Source of the DNA: CAZNKU01 sp045545235
Lineage (GTDB): Bacteria > Bacillota > Clostridia > Monoglobales > Firm-18
DNA length: 64,000 bases
NCBI GenBank assembly: GCA_045545235.1
Contig: JAZQAN010000056.1
Span: forward strand, 1-64,000
Direction of reading: 5' to 3'
The translations under genes were made by a program, and so were the position numbers. The notes under the pieces were generated by a model. It was not told the DNA's origin. It saw only the letters and a list, made by a program, of their open reading frames with translations, and searched no databases. Of the stretch, positions 1-7,999 are shown one piece after another (position 1 is the stretch's first letter; the number at the start of each line of letters is the position of its first letter).

Positions 1-76
1 ATGAAAGGACTTGAACCTTCACGTCGGGGACACTAGATCCTAAGTCTAGCGCGTCTGCCAATTCCGCCACATCCGC
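1..76 (-). tRNA. tRNA-Leu (anticodon TAG), 3' end outside the window
   Basis: Read on the minus strand the sequence starts GCGGATGTGGCGGAATTGG, a typical leucine tRNA 5' end with a long variable arm. The anticodon stem CTAGA/TCTAG encloses the loop CTTAGGA, which gives anticodon TAG. The T arm (GAAGG, TTCAAGT, CCTTT) is present. The last acceptor bases and CCA lie before base 1, so the gene is partial here. Confidence 0.93.
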
Positions 77-187
77 AAACAACATAATTGATTATAGCAG
101 AAGAAAAGTGATTTGTCAACACTTTTTTTGAAAAAAATTTATTTTTTTTTATTTTTTTAATTCTTTGTTTAATTTGTAAAAAAAGGC

Positions 188-235
188 TGTACAAAAACCA
201 AATTTTATAGTATAATTATTTCACTAATGATTAGT
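188..235 (+). promoter_or_regulatory. Promoter of the large SGNH protein gene with a palindromic candidate operator
   Basis: TGTACA at 188-193 and TATAAT at 211-216 are 17 bp apart. The perfect 13-bp palindrome ACTAATGATTAGT follows at 223-235, close to the expected transcription start, where a bound repressor would block initiation. The regulator is unknown. A strong ribosome site (GAGAGGAG, about 255-262) precedes the ATG at 270. Confidence 0.55.
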
Positions 236-269
236 TTTAATCAGATAATAGAGAGAGAGGAGATTAAAA

Positions 270-3200
270 ATGAGTAAAACTAAGAAAATCTTAGCACTTA
301 TTACAGCGCTATCTGTTTCTACAAGTGCGTTTGCGTCTTTTGCAACAGTAGCAAGTGCAGAGAACACAGAATTGTGGAAGAATTCATTTGATGACTTAGA
401 AGCAGGAGTGTTCCTTGCAGGTGTGGATGTAGGTGCTGAAACAGACAGTGAAACTATCCCGGGACTAACATTCACAACAGGTACTCGTGGAAGTGGTGAC
501 AGAGGTGTTTATACAGACACTAACGGAGACACTGTATATTCAGGTTCACATTATGCAGTAGAGGAAAAAGCAGCAGGAGATAACTGCTTGCATTTAGGCT
601 TCCCGCATTTTGGTGACTTCTCAACAAACGGCAGATGGGCGTATGTTGATTTTGCTGAAACTTATGCAGCAACAGAAACAACAGATATCGTAATGGATTT
701 TGACTTAAAGCTTAAAGACGGTATTGTTGTAGGTGTTACTGATGAAACAAATGCAAATCAGACAAATCCAGTACTTCGTATTGGTTCATTTGATGCAACA
801 GCAAAGACAGCAACAGCTATTGAAATCAACAAAGATGCACTTGGTATCGGCGATGAATGGGTTGATGCAAGAATTGTTACATCAGCAACAGGTTCAAAGC
901 TATACATAAACGGTGTAGAAGCTGAAGCAGCAGCAAATGCAGCTGTTACATCAATCACACAGATTGGTTTGTATTCATCAGATGCAGCTTCAAACGTATC
1001 ACCTCCGCTTGATGTACAGGGTGATTCAATCAATGCAGACACTCCGACAAAGACACCTTCAGTTGACATAGATAATTTTGTTATTTATTCAGCAACTGCA
1101 GGCGAAACAACAGGAACAAGCGAAGCTCCTGGTTTTGAACTTCCAGATGGTATTTCATGCCGTGGCGGTGTTGTTACAGTTAAGGGAGTAGAAGCTGAAA
1201 CAGCTACTTTGATTTATGCTCTATACAACACAGCAACAGGTGCTCTAAAGAATGTTGAAACATATCCGTTGACATTTACAGACGGTGTAGCGACATGTGA
1301 GCTTCCTGAAGCAGTCAATGGTGCAAAGCTTATGGTTTGGGATTGTCTTGAGTGTATGAGACCTGTTTGTGAGCCAGGCGTTGTAAAGGGTGGTATCACA
1401 GCCACTCCAGACCCAACACCAACTCCGGATCCAAGTTTAGCAACACCAACTCCGGAACCAACACCGACTCCTGTTCCGACTCCGACTCCAATACCAACAC
1501 CAGCGCCGGTTACAGTATTGAGCGAAGCATTCATATCAGGTGCGGTTACAGACGCTGCTGACGGTTCATACACATGGGGTACAACTCTTACAGATAATCT
1601 TACAACAAGTGGTTTGAAGCTTACAAATGCTAATTCTACTGGTAATAACTACGCAGATAGAGGTCTTGTAACTTTTGCAAATCCTGTTGGTGACCTTACA
1701 CATAAGGTTAATGTAAGCTACGATGTATCATATATGGAAAAGAGTAAGGGTCAGGCATATACATACTATACAATGTCATACTATGATGCCAACGGTGCAT
1801 TCATGTTCAGCTTAGGTGAAGGCATCGGTAACTGGGCAGATAAGGCAATCCTTACATATGCAGACTCAGCTACAACAACAGCAACAGTTGAACTTGCTAC
1901 AAATATCGGTGGTAAGGCTAACTTTGACGTGACATATACACCTGTAGGTGGTATGGTTACAATCGGAGGTACACCTTATACATTCGTATCAGCAGGTGGT
2001 GCAACAAGCGGTATTAAGGATATCAAGCTTTCTGTATCAGGTGGAGCGGACTTTAACAGAGGTATCTATGTAAAGAACTACCTGATGACAACTCAGGAAG
2101 TTGAATATGTACCTGTTTGCCCTGTTTCATTCGATGTAGTTGGCAAGAGCAGCACTATCGTAGTTGAAGAAAATTCATGTGTTGCAGCTGAAGATATTCC
2201 AGACACAACAAATACAGGTTGGATTTTCAAGGGCTGGTCAACAGACGGCAGCACAGAATATGTTGAAGGTACAGATTACATTACCAATGAAGAACTTGTA
2301 GCAATGCCTATTACTACAGAAACAGCACTTACAGCTGTATATGAATTTGATACAAGCTATGTACAGAGTATTGCAAGTGTAGAATTTGTAGACAGCACAG
2401 GTGCAATAATTGATCCTACAAGAGTTAAGGCATCAACATATCCTGCAGAGGATGGTGCCGAAGAATCAAGACCTTACCAGGTTAAGGTAACAAGTAACAT
2501 CGGTCTTGATATTACAGAAGACTGTACATTCGTATGGGATATGGTTGGTAACGAAGCAGATGACGGTTACGCAGTAATGGATGAAACTGTAACTGCATCA
2601 GTTAACAACTTTGAAGTTAAGCAGGGCGGTAAGTCATGGTTTGGTTACGTTAAGGCAGTAGCAAATTATGATCCTGCAAACACAGATGACGAAACACTAA
2701 ATTCAACAGGTACAGCTCAGGTTCCATTTGCATTAGTAGCAGGTGTTAAGCCTGACAGTCAGATTTTCCCTGCAGCAGGTTATCCTGTAAGCATGGATGA
2801 ACATTCAGATGCACTTGTAGGTTATGCATCAACATCAGGCGATTATTCAGTTGGTTATGACCCTGTTCTTAATAACTGGTGTATCGTAGGTTCACTTGCA
2901 ACAAGAGATTTGCTTCTTGTAGAAGAAGACGGCAAGAAAGCATTGAAGTTCACAAATCTTGACGGTAACCGTGGTGGCTCAGGCTCATCATGTGTCGGAA
3001 CAATGGCATTCTCATCACAGACAGAACAGTATGTAGTTGAAACTATAGTTAAGTTTGGCGGAGACGGTGCAAGAATCGGTGTATGGGATAAGACTCCGAA
3101 CAATGCAAGCGTAACAGATGAATGGTCAGTAACATACAGTGCAGGTGCATTGACAGTAGGCGATGCAACTATCACAGGTATGACAGCAACAGACTGGTAT

Positions 3201-5105
3201 AAGGTTGTTATTACAAGTGACCCTGTAAACCACTTGTATTCAGCGTATGTATATGATATGGAAGGTAACCTTGTAGGTTCAGCTGAAGATGCAGTAGGTA
3301 AGGCTTGCACAGCTAAGTTCTTGTGTGTTGACGGCGGATTCCCTGTATACATAAACAGCTTCAAGGCATACATACCAACAGTTGACAGCATCGCTGTTTC
3401 AACAGATGCGGACGTTGTAAAGGTTCCTGAAGCAGGCGAAGCTGCAAGTGAAGCTGCATTGACAGCAATTTGTAAGACTGCTGACGGCATCAAGCTAACA
3501 GGTGCAGTTGAATGGTCACTTGCACAGGAATATCAGGGTGTAACTCTTGAAAAGGGTACACAGACAGCAACTCTTAAGGTTGAAAACGGTGCTGCAGGTA
3601 CAGTTGATGTAATTGCAACAATGGGCGGTAAGAGTGTCACAAAGACAATCACATTGACAAACTCATCAAATGTAGTTTCATTTGTACAGAGCCAGTCATC
3701 AATTACAATTCCGTTCAGCAATGCAGAAGCAGTAACAGCAACATATAAGGCTGATACAATTACTCCTGACGATGCAGACGGTATCGGTGATGCAACAATC
3801 ACATATTCATTCCTTGATAAGACAGGTGCTGTAGATCTTACAGAACTACCAAGCGGTATTACAAGTTCAACAGCAGAAGGTGTTCTTACACTTACAGTAG
3901 AACCTAATGCAACACCAGCAGTATTCTATATCAAGGCTACTAATAGCGAAGGCTTGTCATCAAAGGTACAGGTAAATGTACACGGCTTGAGCTATCAGTT
4001 CGGCACAACAGTTGAAGAAGGTTATACACAGGTAACAGCAGCTTCACTTTATAACGAAACATTGGGTTACGGTTTTGAATCAACAACAGGACTTACAGAC
4101 GGTGAAACTGCTGTAACAGGTACTTCAGCGTATAAGTTCAAGGCAACAGTTCCAAACGGTAACTACAAGGTTACAGTTAATACAACATCAGCATCAATGA
4201 ATTCAGAAATTGTTGATGCTGCAGTAGCAATCGGTGCAGCGATGACAGGTATCTCAAAGTCAGGCAGTGAATTCAGTGTAGCAGTTTGTGACGGCGTTCT
4301 TGACCTTACATTTGCAGCTAATTCATCAGTAACATCACTTTCGATTGCACAGGATGCAGTTAAGGAAGAAAGAGAAAAGCCAGCGATCTTTGCAATCGGT
4401 GACTCAACAACAAAGGCAAATATGGACGGTGCCCGTTCATGGGGTGAATGTGCAACAGATGGTGACGTAAAGCCTTCTGAAGAATTGTTCAGTTCATTCT
4501 TCAACCATGGTATGGCAGGCCGTGATTCACTTAACTACTACAATCAGGGTAGAGTAGAATCAGTTCTTCTTTCTATCTGTCCTGGTGACTATGTAACAAT
4601 CAATATGGGTATTAACCATAGAGAAACAAATGAATGTGGTGCATATCCTATCCTTTTGGATACATATTATGCAAAGGCTGTTATGGACAGAGGTGGTATC
4701 CCTGTAATCGTTACACACTCACCTCAGGGCCCTGTAGGAAGCTATGTAAGCAACTACAATTCAGCAACAGGTAAGTTTACTTGTGACCGTGGTACAGGTG
4801 CTCACATTGGCAATTTGAGAAAGGTAGCTCAGGATAATAACCTTAATATTATCGAACTTGGCTACTGGGGTAATGAATACTTCAGCTCATTGACAATGGA
4901 CGATGTGACAGCATACAACGAAGCTAACGGCACAAGCCACGCAACAGTACTTGCAATGGTTCAGAGCTGGTATCCAGACCACAACCACTATGCAAGACCA
5001 CTTGGTGATAAGATTGCTGAATACATCTTTGATTGTATTGCTAAGATTGAAGGCGGAAGCACAGAATTCAATCAGGCTAACGACCCACATATCAATGAAC
5101 AGTAA
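270..5105 (+). CDS. Very large exported multi-domain protein with a C-terminal SGNH/GDSL esterase domain
   Basis: The 1611-residue protein begins with a signal peptide (KKILALITALSVSTSAFA, cleavage near 25-30). Residues about 30-280 look like a concanavalin/LamG-type sandwich. A module ending MVWDCLECMRPVC (about 290-370) is followed by a Pro-Thr linker (about 377-413), another sandwich-like domain, an InlB B-repeat-like segment (about 650-690, WIFKGWSTDG) and Ig-like stretches. The last ~240 residues are an SGNH hydrolase related to rhamnogalacturonan acetylesterases: block I GDSTT near 1376, block II GMAGRDS, block III-like NMGINH and block V YPDHNHY near 1569. Such enzymes remove acetyl groups from plant polysaccharides. 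Block III is unusual, having GINH where the family usually has GHND. No SLH or sortase signal is visible, so how it is retained at the surface is unclear. It is a single-gene unit with its own promoter and terminator. The substrate is inferred only. Confidence 0.85.
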   Translation: MSKTKKILALITALSVSTSAFASFATVASAENTELWKNSFDDLEAGVFLAGVDVGAETDSETIPGLTFTTGTRGSGDRGVYTDTNGDTVYSGSHYAVEEKAAGDNCLHLGFPHFGDFSTNGRWAYVDFAETYAATETTDIVMDFDLKLKDGIVVGVTDETNANQTNPVLRIGSFDATAKTATAIEINKDALGIGDEWVDARIVTSATGSKLYINGVEAEAAANAAVTSITQIGLYSSDAASNVSPPLDVQGDSINADTPTKTPSVDIDNFVIYSATAGETTGTSEAPGFELPDGISCRGGVVTVKGVEAETATLIYALYNTATGALKNVETYPLTFTDGVATCELPEAVNGAKLMVWDCLECMRPVCEPGVVKGGITATPDPTPTPDPSLATPTPEPTPTPVPTPTPIPTPAPVTVLSEAFISGAVTDAADGSYTWGTTLTDNLTTSGLKLTNANSTGNNYADRGLVTFANPVGDLTHKVNVSYDVSYMEKSKGQAYTYYTMSYYDANGAFMFSLGEGIGNWADKAILTYADSATTTATVELATNIGGKANFDVTYTPVGGMVTIGGTPYTFVSAGGATSGIKDIKLSVSGGADFNRGIYVKNYLMTTQEVEYVPVCPVSFDVVGKSSTIVVEENSCVAAEDIPDTTNTGWIFKGWSTDGSTEYVEGTDYITNEELVAMPITTETALTAVYEFDTSYVQSIASVEFVDSTGAIIDPTRVKASTYPAEDGAEESRPYQVKVTSNIGLDITEDCTFVWDMVGNEADDGYAVMDETVTASVNNFEVKQGGKSWFGYVKAVANYDPANTDDETLNSTGTAQVPFALVAGVKPDSQIFPAAGYPVSMDEHSDALVGYASTSGDYSVGYDPVLNNWCIVGSLATRDLLLVEEDGKKALKFTNLDGNRGGSGSSCVGTMAFSSQTEQYVVETIVKFGGDGARIGVWDKTPNNASVTDEWSVTYSAGALTVGDATITGMTATDWYKVVITSDPVNHLYSAYVYDMEGNLVGSAEDAVGKACTAKFLCVDGGFPVYINSFKAYIPTVDSIAVSTDADVVKVPEAGEAASEAALTAICKTADGIKLTGAVEWSLAQEYQGVTLEKGTQTATLKVENGAAGTVDVIATMGGKSVTKTITLTNSSNVVSFVQSQSSITIPFSNAEAVTATYKADTITPDDADGIGDATITYSFLDKTGAVDLTELPSGITSSTAEGVLTLTVEPNATPAVFYIKATNSEGLSSKVQVNVHGLSYQFGTTVEEGYTQVTAASLYNETLGYGFESTTGLTDGETAVTGTSAYKFKATVPNGNYKVTVNTTSASMNSEIVDAAVAIGAAMTGISKSGSEFSVAVCDGVLDLTFAANSSVTSLSIAQDAVKEEREKPAIFAIGDSTTKANMDGARSWGECATDGDVKPSEELFSSFFNHGMAGRDSLNYYNQGRVESVLLSICPGDYVTINMGINHRETNECGAYPILLDTYYAKAVMDRGGIPVIVTHSPQGPVGSYVSNYNSATGKFTCDRGTGAHIGNLRKVAQDNNLNIIELGYWGNEYFSSLTMDDVTAYNEANGTSHATVLAMVQSWYPDHNHYARPLGDKIAEYIFDCIAKIEGGSTEFNQANDPHINEQ

Positions 5106-5117
5106 CTCAAATATACA

Positions 5118-5145
5118 AAGAACTTCCCTTCGGGGGAGTTCTTTT
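5118..5145 (+). terminator. Rho-independent terminator of the SGNH gene
   Basis: AAGAACTTCCC and GGGGAGTTCTT pair around a TTCG loop and are followed by a run of T, 13 bases after the stop codon. Confidence 0.9.
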
Positions 5146-5195
5146 TGTATAATAAGAAGAAAGCCAAATTTTATCAAATAAATTAAAAAAATAGC

Positions 5196-5224
5196 TTGAC
5201 TTATTATCTCACTTATGTTACAAT
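5196..5224 (+). promoter_or_regulatory. Promoter of the rpmG-secE-nusG-rplK-rplA operon
   Basis: TTGACT at 5196-5201 and TACAAT at 5219-5224 are 17 bp apart, about 77 bases before rpmG. No further promoter of this quality is seen before rplA, which suggests one transcript. Confidence 0.75.
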
Positions 5225-5301
5225 ATTGTTGCTCGAATAAAAAGCTCTTTTTTTTATGCTTGAAAAATGAGCTGACATATATAAATGCGGAGGTGTTAGA
5301 A

Positions 5302-5451
5302 ATGAGAGTAAAAATTACATTAGCATGTTCAGAGTGTAAGCAGAGAAACTACAACACAATGAAGAACAAGAAGAATGACCCAGACAGACTTGAAATGAAC
5401 AAGTACTGTAAGTTCTGCAGAAAGCACACTCTTCACAAGGAAACAAAGTAA
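5302..5451 (+). CDS. rpmG: 50S ribosomal protein L33
   Basis: 49-residue L33 of the large ribosomal subunit. It keeps both zinc-binding Cys pairs (CSEC near residues 9-12 and CKFC near 36-39), so it is the zinc-containing (C+) form. The ATG at 5302 follows the ribosome site GGAGGTG. Longer readings upstream lack a ribosome site and are rejected. It heads the rpmG-secE-nusG cluster, the classic bacterial order. Confidence 0.96.
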   Translation: MRVKITLACSECKQRNYNTMKNKKNDPDRLEMNKYCKFCRKHTLHKETK

Positions 5452-5480
5452 AAAACTGATTGAGTAAGGATGTGTAAATT

Positions 5481-5711
5481 ATGGCTGATACAAATTTAAC
5501 AAAGACAAGCAAGCCAAGCTTTGGTTCAAGAATGAAGAAGTTCTTCAAGGAAACAAAGATTGAGCTTAAGAAGGTCACATGGCCTACAAAGGAACAGCTT
5601 ATTCATAACACAGGAGTAATCATAGTATTCATCATACTTATTACAATTATCCTGGCAGTACTTGATGTTGCTTTTGGACAACTGTTCAACTTATTGACTA
5701 ACATATTGTAA
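5481..5711 (+). CDS. secE: Protein translocase subunit SecE
   Basis: 76-residue SecE of the short Gram-positive type, with one membrane-spanning helix (about 47-70, IIVFIILITIILAVLDVAF) preceded by the conserved amphipathic motif ELKKVTWPTKEQL. It braces SecY in the SecYEG protein-export channel of the cell membrane. It lies 29 bases after rpmG and 35 before nusG, in the same operon. Confidence 0.96.
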   Translation: MADTNLTKTSKPSFGSRMKKFFKETKIELKKVTWPTKEQLIHNTGVIIVFIILITIILAVLDVAFGQLFNLLTNIL

Positions 5712-5746
5712 TTTTCAAAATCTATTGTTAGGGAAGGAGAACGGTT

Positions 5747-6271
5747 ATGGCAGAAGAAGCAAAGTGGTATGTGGCGCACACATATTCAGGTTATGAAAAC
5801 AAGGTAAAAGCCAATATCGAAAAATCTGTTGAAAACCGTGGCATGCAGGATTTGATTCTTGATGTCAAAGTACCTACTGAAGACGTTGTTGAAGAAAAGG
5901 GCGAGGAAAAGAAAGTTGTAAAACGCAAGATTTTCCCTGGCTATGTTGTCATCAAAATGGTAATGACAGATGAAAGCTGGTACATTGTAAGAAATACAAG
6001 AGGTGTAACAGGTTTCGTTGGACCTGGCTCAAAGCCGGTTCCTCTTTCTGATCAGGAAGTAGAACGCATGGGTGTCGAAGTGATACGCATGAAGGATATT
6101 GATTTTGCCGTAGGCGACAATGTTTCTATTAAATCGGGTCCTATGGAAGGATTTTCGGGTAAAGTTACGAGCATCAATAATGAAACACGTAAGATTAACG
6201 TTGCTGTTTCAATGTTCGGACGTGAAACTCCGGTTGAAATTGACTATACACAGGTTGAACTTGTGGACTAG
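5747..6271 (+). CDS. nusG: Transcription termination/antitermination factor NusG
   Basis: 174 residues. The NGN domain (about 4-110) begins AKWYVAHTYSGYENKVKANI and holds FPGYVVIKM. The C-terminal KOW domain (about 122-174, VKSGPMEGFSGKVTSI-like) binds NusE/S10 or Rho in better-studied bacteria. It travels with RNA polymerase and adjusts pausing. GGAAGGAGAACGG provides the ribosome site. Gene order secE-nusG-rplK-rplA is standard. Confidence 0.97.
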   Translation: MAEEAKWYVAHTYSGYENKVKANIEKSVENRGMQDLILDVKVPTEDVVEEKGEEKKVVKRKIFPGYVVIKMVMTDESWYIVRNTRGVTGFVGPGSKPVPLSDQEVERMGVEVIRMKDIDFAVGDNVSIKSGPMEGFSGKVTSINNETRKINVAVSMFGRETPVEIDYTQVELVD

Positions 6272-6329
6272 TCGCAAATTATTTAGCATATAAGCGTAAA
6301 ATGCGCTTGTATATATCCCTCTGGTAACA

Positions 6330-6360
6330 GTGGGAGGGCTTTTATGCCCGCAATTACCAC
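6330..6360 (+). promoter_or_regulatory. L1-type ribosomal-protein leader hairpin, upstream copy (before rplK)
   Basis: GTGGGAGGGC, then a TTTTAT loop, then GCCCGCAATTACCAC. The outer stem GTGG/CCAC, an asymmetric internal loop and the inner stem GGGC/GCCC copy the base of the L1-binding stalk of 23S rRNA, recalled in E. coli as GGTGGGAGGC followed later by a TACCACC strand. L1 is known to repress its own operon by binding such mimics. A second copy lies at 6864. Confidence 0.75.
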
Positions 6361-6405
6361 ATTCATATAGCATTAAGCTATGAAAAATTCAAGGAGGTGG
6401 CCATT

Positions 6406-6831
6406 ATGGCACAGAAAGTTGCAGGTTATATTAAACTTCAGATTCCTGCTGGCAAAGCAACTCCGGCACCACCGGTTGGTCCTGCTCTAGGTCAGCACGG
6501 TGTAAACATTATGCAGTTTGCAAAGGAATTTAACGAAAAAACAGCAAAGGACGCAGGTCTGATCATTCCAGTAGTTATTACTGTATATGCTGACCGTTCT
6601 TTCTCATTCGTAACAAAGACACCACCAGCTGCAGTTCTTATCAAGAAGGCTTGTAAGATTGAAAGCGGCTCAGGTGTTCCTAACAAGACAAAGGTAGCTA
6701 CAATTTCAAAGGCTGATCTTCAGGCTATCGCAGAGCAGAAGATGCCTGACCTTAACGCAGCAAGCTTGGAAGCTGCTATGAGCATGATCGCTGGTACTTG
6801 CAGAAGTATGGGCGTTCTTATTGGTGACTAA
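6406..6831 (+). CDS. rplK: 50S ribosomal protein L11
   Basis: 141-residue L11 with the N-terminal domain KVAGYIKLQIPAGKATPAPPVGPALGQ and the C-terminal RNA-binding domain ending AGTCRSMGV. It binds the GTPase-centre region of 23S rRNA and is required for the stringent response through RelA-type proteins. The ATG at 6406 is chosen. A GTG nine bases upstream lies inside the AAGGAGGTGG ribosome site and cannot be the start. Confidence 0.97.
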   Translation: MAQKVAGYIKLQIPAGKATPAPPVGPALGQHGVNIMQFAKEFNEKTAKDAGLIIPVVITVYADRSFSFVTKTPPAAVLIKKACKIESGSGVPNKTKVATISKADLQAIAEQKMPDLNAASLEAAMSMIAGTCRSMGVLIGD

Positions 6832-6863
6832 TCACTGATACGGTAACTAATTTGTTTAAGTAA

Positions 6864-6894
6864 GTGGGAGAGATAAAAAATCTCGTTTGACCAC
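6864..6894 (+). promoter_or_regulatory. L1-type ribosomal-protein leader hairpin, second copy (before rplA)
   Basis: GTGGGAGAGAT, then an A-rich loop, then ATCTCGTTTGACCAC. The outer stem GTGG/CCAC is identical to the copy at 6330, but the inner stem is GAGAT/ATCTC instead of GGGC/GCCC, so the pairing is kept while the sequence changes. It ends 15 bases before rplA, next to the ribosome site, consistent with translational repression by L1. Confidence 0.75.
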
Positions 6895-6909
6895 AGAGGA
6901 GGATACGAA

Positions 6910-7605
6910 ATGTTTAGAGGAAAGAAATATCAAGATAGCGTAAAGCTAGTTGAAAAGTCAAAGCTTTACGACACAAACGAGGCAATGGACCTTGTAACAA
7001 AGACAGCTAAGGCTAAGTTTGATGAAACAGTTGAAGCTCACATCAGACTTGGTGTTGACTCAAGACACGCTGACCAGCAGGTCAGAGGTGCTATTGTACT
7101 TCCGCATGGTACAGGTAAGACAGCAAAGGTTTTGGTATTCGCTAAGGGTCCTAAGGCTGACGAAGCTCAGGCTGCAGGCGCTGATTACGTAGGTGAAGCT
7201 GAACTTGTTGCAAAGATTCAGGGCGAAAACTGGTTCGATTTCGACGTTGTTGTTGCAACTCCTGATATGATGGGTGTTGTTGGTCGTCTTGGTAAGGTGC
7301 TTGGTCCTAAGGGACTTATGCCATCACCAAAGGCTGGTACAGTAACAATGGACGTTACAAAGGCAGTTAACGAAATTAAGGCAGGTAAGGTTGAATACAG
7401 ACTTGATAAGACTAATATCATCCACTGCCCAATCGGTAAGGTATCGTTCGGTGCACAGAAGCTTCAGGAAAACTTTGAAGCTCTTGTAGGTGCTATCGTA
7501 AAGGCTAAGCCGGCAGCTGCTAAGGGTCAGTATCTAAAGAGCGTTGTTGTAGCATCAACAATGGGCCCTGGTATTAAGGTTAACCAGGCAAAGCTTGGCA
7601 ACTAA
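6910..7605 (+). CDS. rplA: 50S ribosomal protein L1
   Basis: 231-residue L1, the protein of the mobile stalk at the E site. Family features include LGVDSRHADQQVRGAIVLPHGTGK and the domain II motif GPKGLMPSPKAGTV. It follows rplK with a 78-base gap that contains a likely L1-binding hairpin, so it probably controls its own synthesis. GAGGATACGAA before the ATG serves as the ribosome site. A terminator 115 bases downstream ends the unit. Confidence 0.97.
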   Translation: MFRGKKYQDSVKLVEKSKLYDTNEAMDLVTKTAKAKFDETVEAHIRLGVDSRHADQQVRGAIVLPHGTGKTAKVLVFAKGPKADEAQAAGADYVGEAELVAKIQGENWFDFDVVVATPDMMGVVGRLGKVLGPKGLMPSPKAGTVTMDVTKAVNEIKAGKVEYRLDKTNIIHCPIGKVSFGAQKLQENFEALVGAIVKAKPAAAKGQYLKSVVVASTMGPGIKVNQAKLGN

Positions 7606-7746
7606 AAATGACATTTTTGTCCGTACTTCACCGCTTTCACCACTTGAAGTATAAACATACGTCGGCGTGGTTCAAACGGCAAATTACGAACAAAACTGAA
7701 CATTTTAAAAATGACATTAAAACCGCTTTTTAAAGCGGTTTTTTTG
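7606..7746 (+). terminator. 3' region of the rplA operon with terminator
   Basis: The terminator is AACCGCTTT/AAAGCGGTT followed by T7 at 7721-7746. Before it, 7620-7700 can fold weakly (TTTTGTCCGTA with TACGAACAAAA, CACCAC with GTGGT), but no known RNA family is recognised there. No gene is seen. Confidence 0.85.
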
Positions 7747-7781
7747 TACACTATTTACTAAGAAAATTTACAATAAAATAC

Positions 7782-7810
7782 TTGACATTCACTTTGACTT
7801 ATGGTATTAT
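7782..7810 (+). promoter_or_regulatory. Promoter of the rplJ-rplL operon
   Basis: TTGACA at 7782-7787 and TATTAT at 7805-7810 with a 17-bp spacer, immediately upstream of the L10 leader. Confidence 0.85.
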
Positions 7811-7817
7811 ATATGAG

Positions 7818-7990
7818 TTGAAAATCCGTAGACAGTCGGCGGTTGGTGGTATATACCACAGACATAAGTCCTACCGAGGGTGTTTTAGTAATGATAATTA
7901 CGAGCTCTTGGTCTATGACTGAGAGCTTTTTCTTATATGTAAGAAAAGCATTACTTTTGGATTTTCAAAGGTAACATTCTTACAGGAGGT
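7818..7990 (+). promoter_or_regulatory. Ribosomal protein L10 leader with attenuator-like hairpin
   Basis: The transcript starts with the recognisable L10-leader pattern CCGTAGACAGTCGGCGG, a GGTGGTATATACCAC hairpin and AAGTCCTACCGAGG. The hairpin AGCTCT/AGAGCT (7903-7927) followed by T-rich sequence can act as a terminator before rplJ. In Firmicutes the L10-L12 complex binds this leader and limits expression. I infer the same here. Confidence 0.85.
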
Positions 7991-7999
7991 GAAACGAAT

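Noticed and set aside
1409..1512. Short tandem DNA repeats (ACTCCGxAxCCAACACC type), possible minisatellite or CRISPR-like array
   Set aside because: They are in frame and encode the Pro-Thr linker of the SGNH protein. There are no unique spacers of constant length.
2855..3493. Long open frame (212 codons) on the minus strand inside the SGNH gene
   Set aside because: Antisense to a gene with clear domains. The predicted protein has no ribosome site and shows the composition of a shadow frame.
7620..7700. Possible riboswitch between rplA and rplJ
   Set aside because: The fold is weak, lies upstream of a terminator and a new promoter, and matches no riboswitch pattern I know. It is kept only as part of the 3' region.
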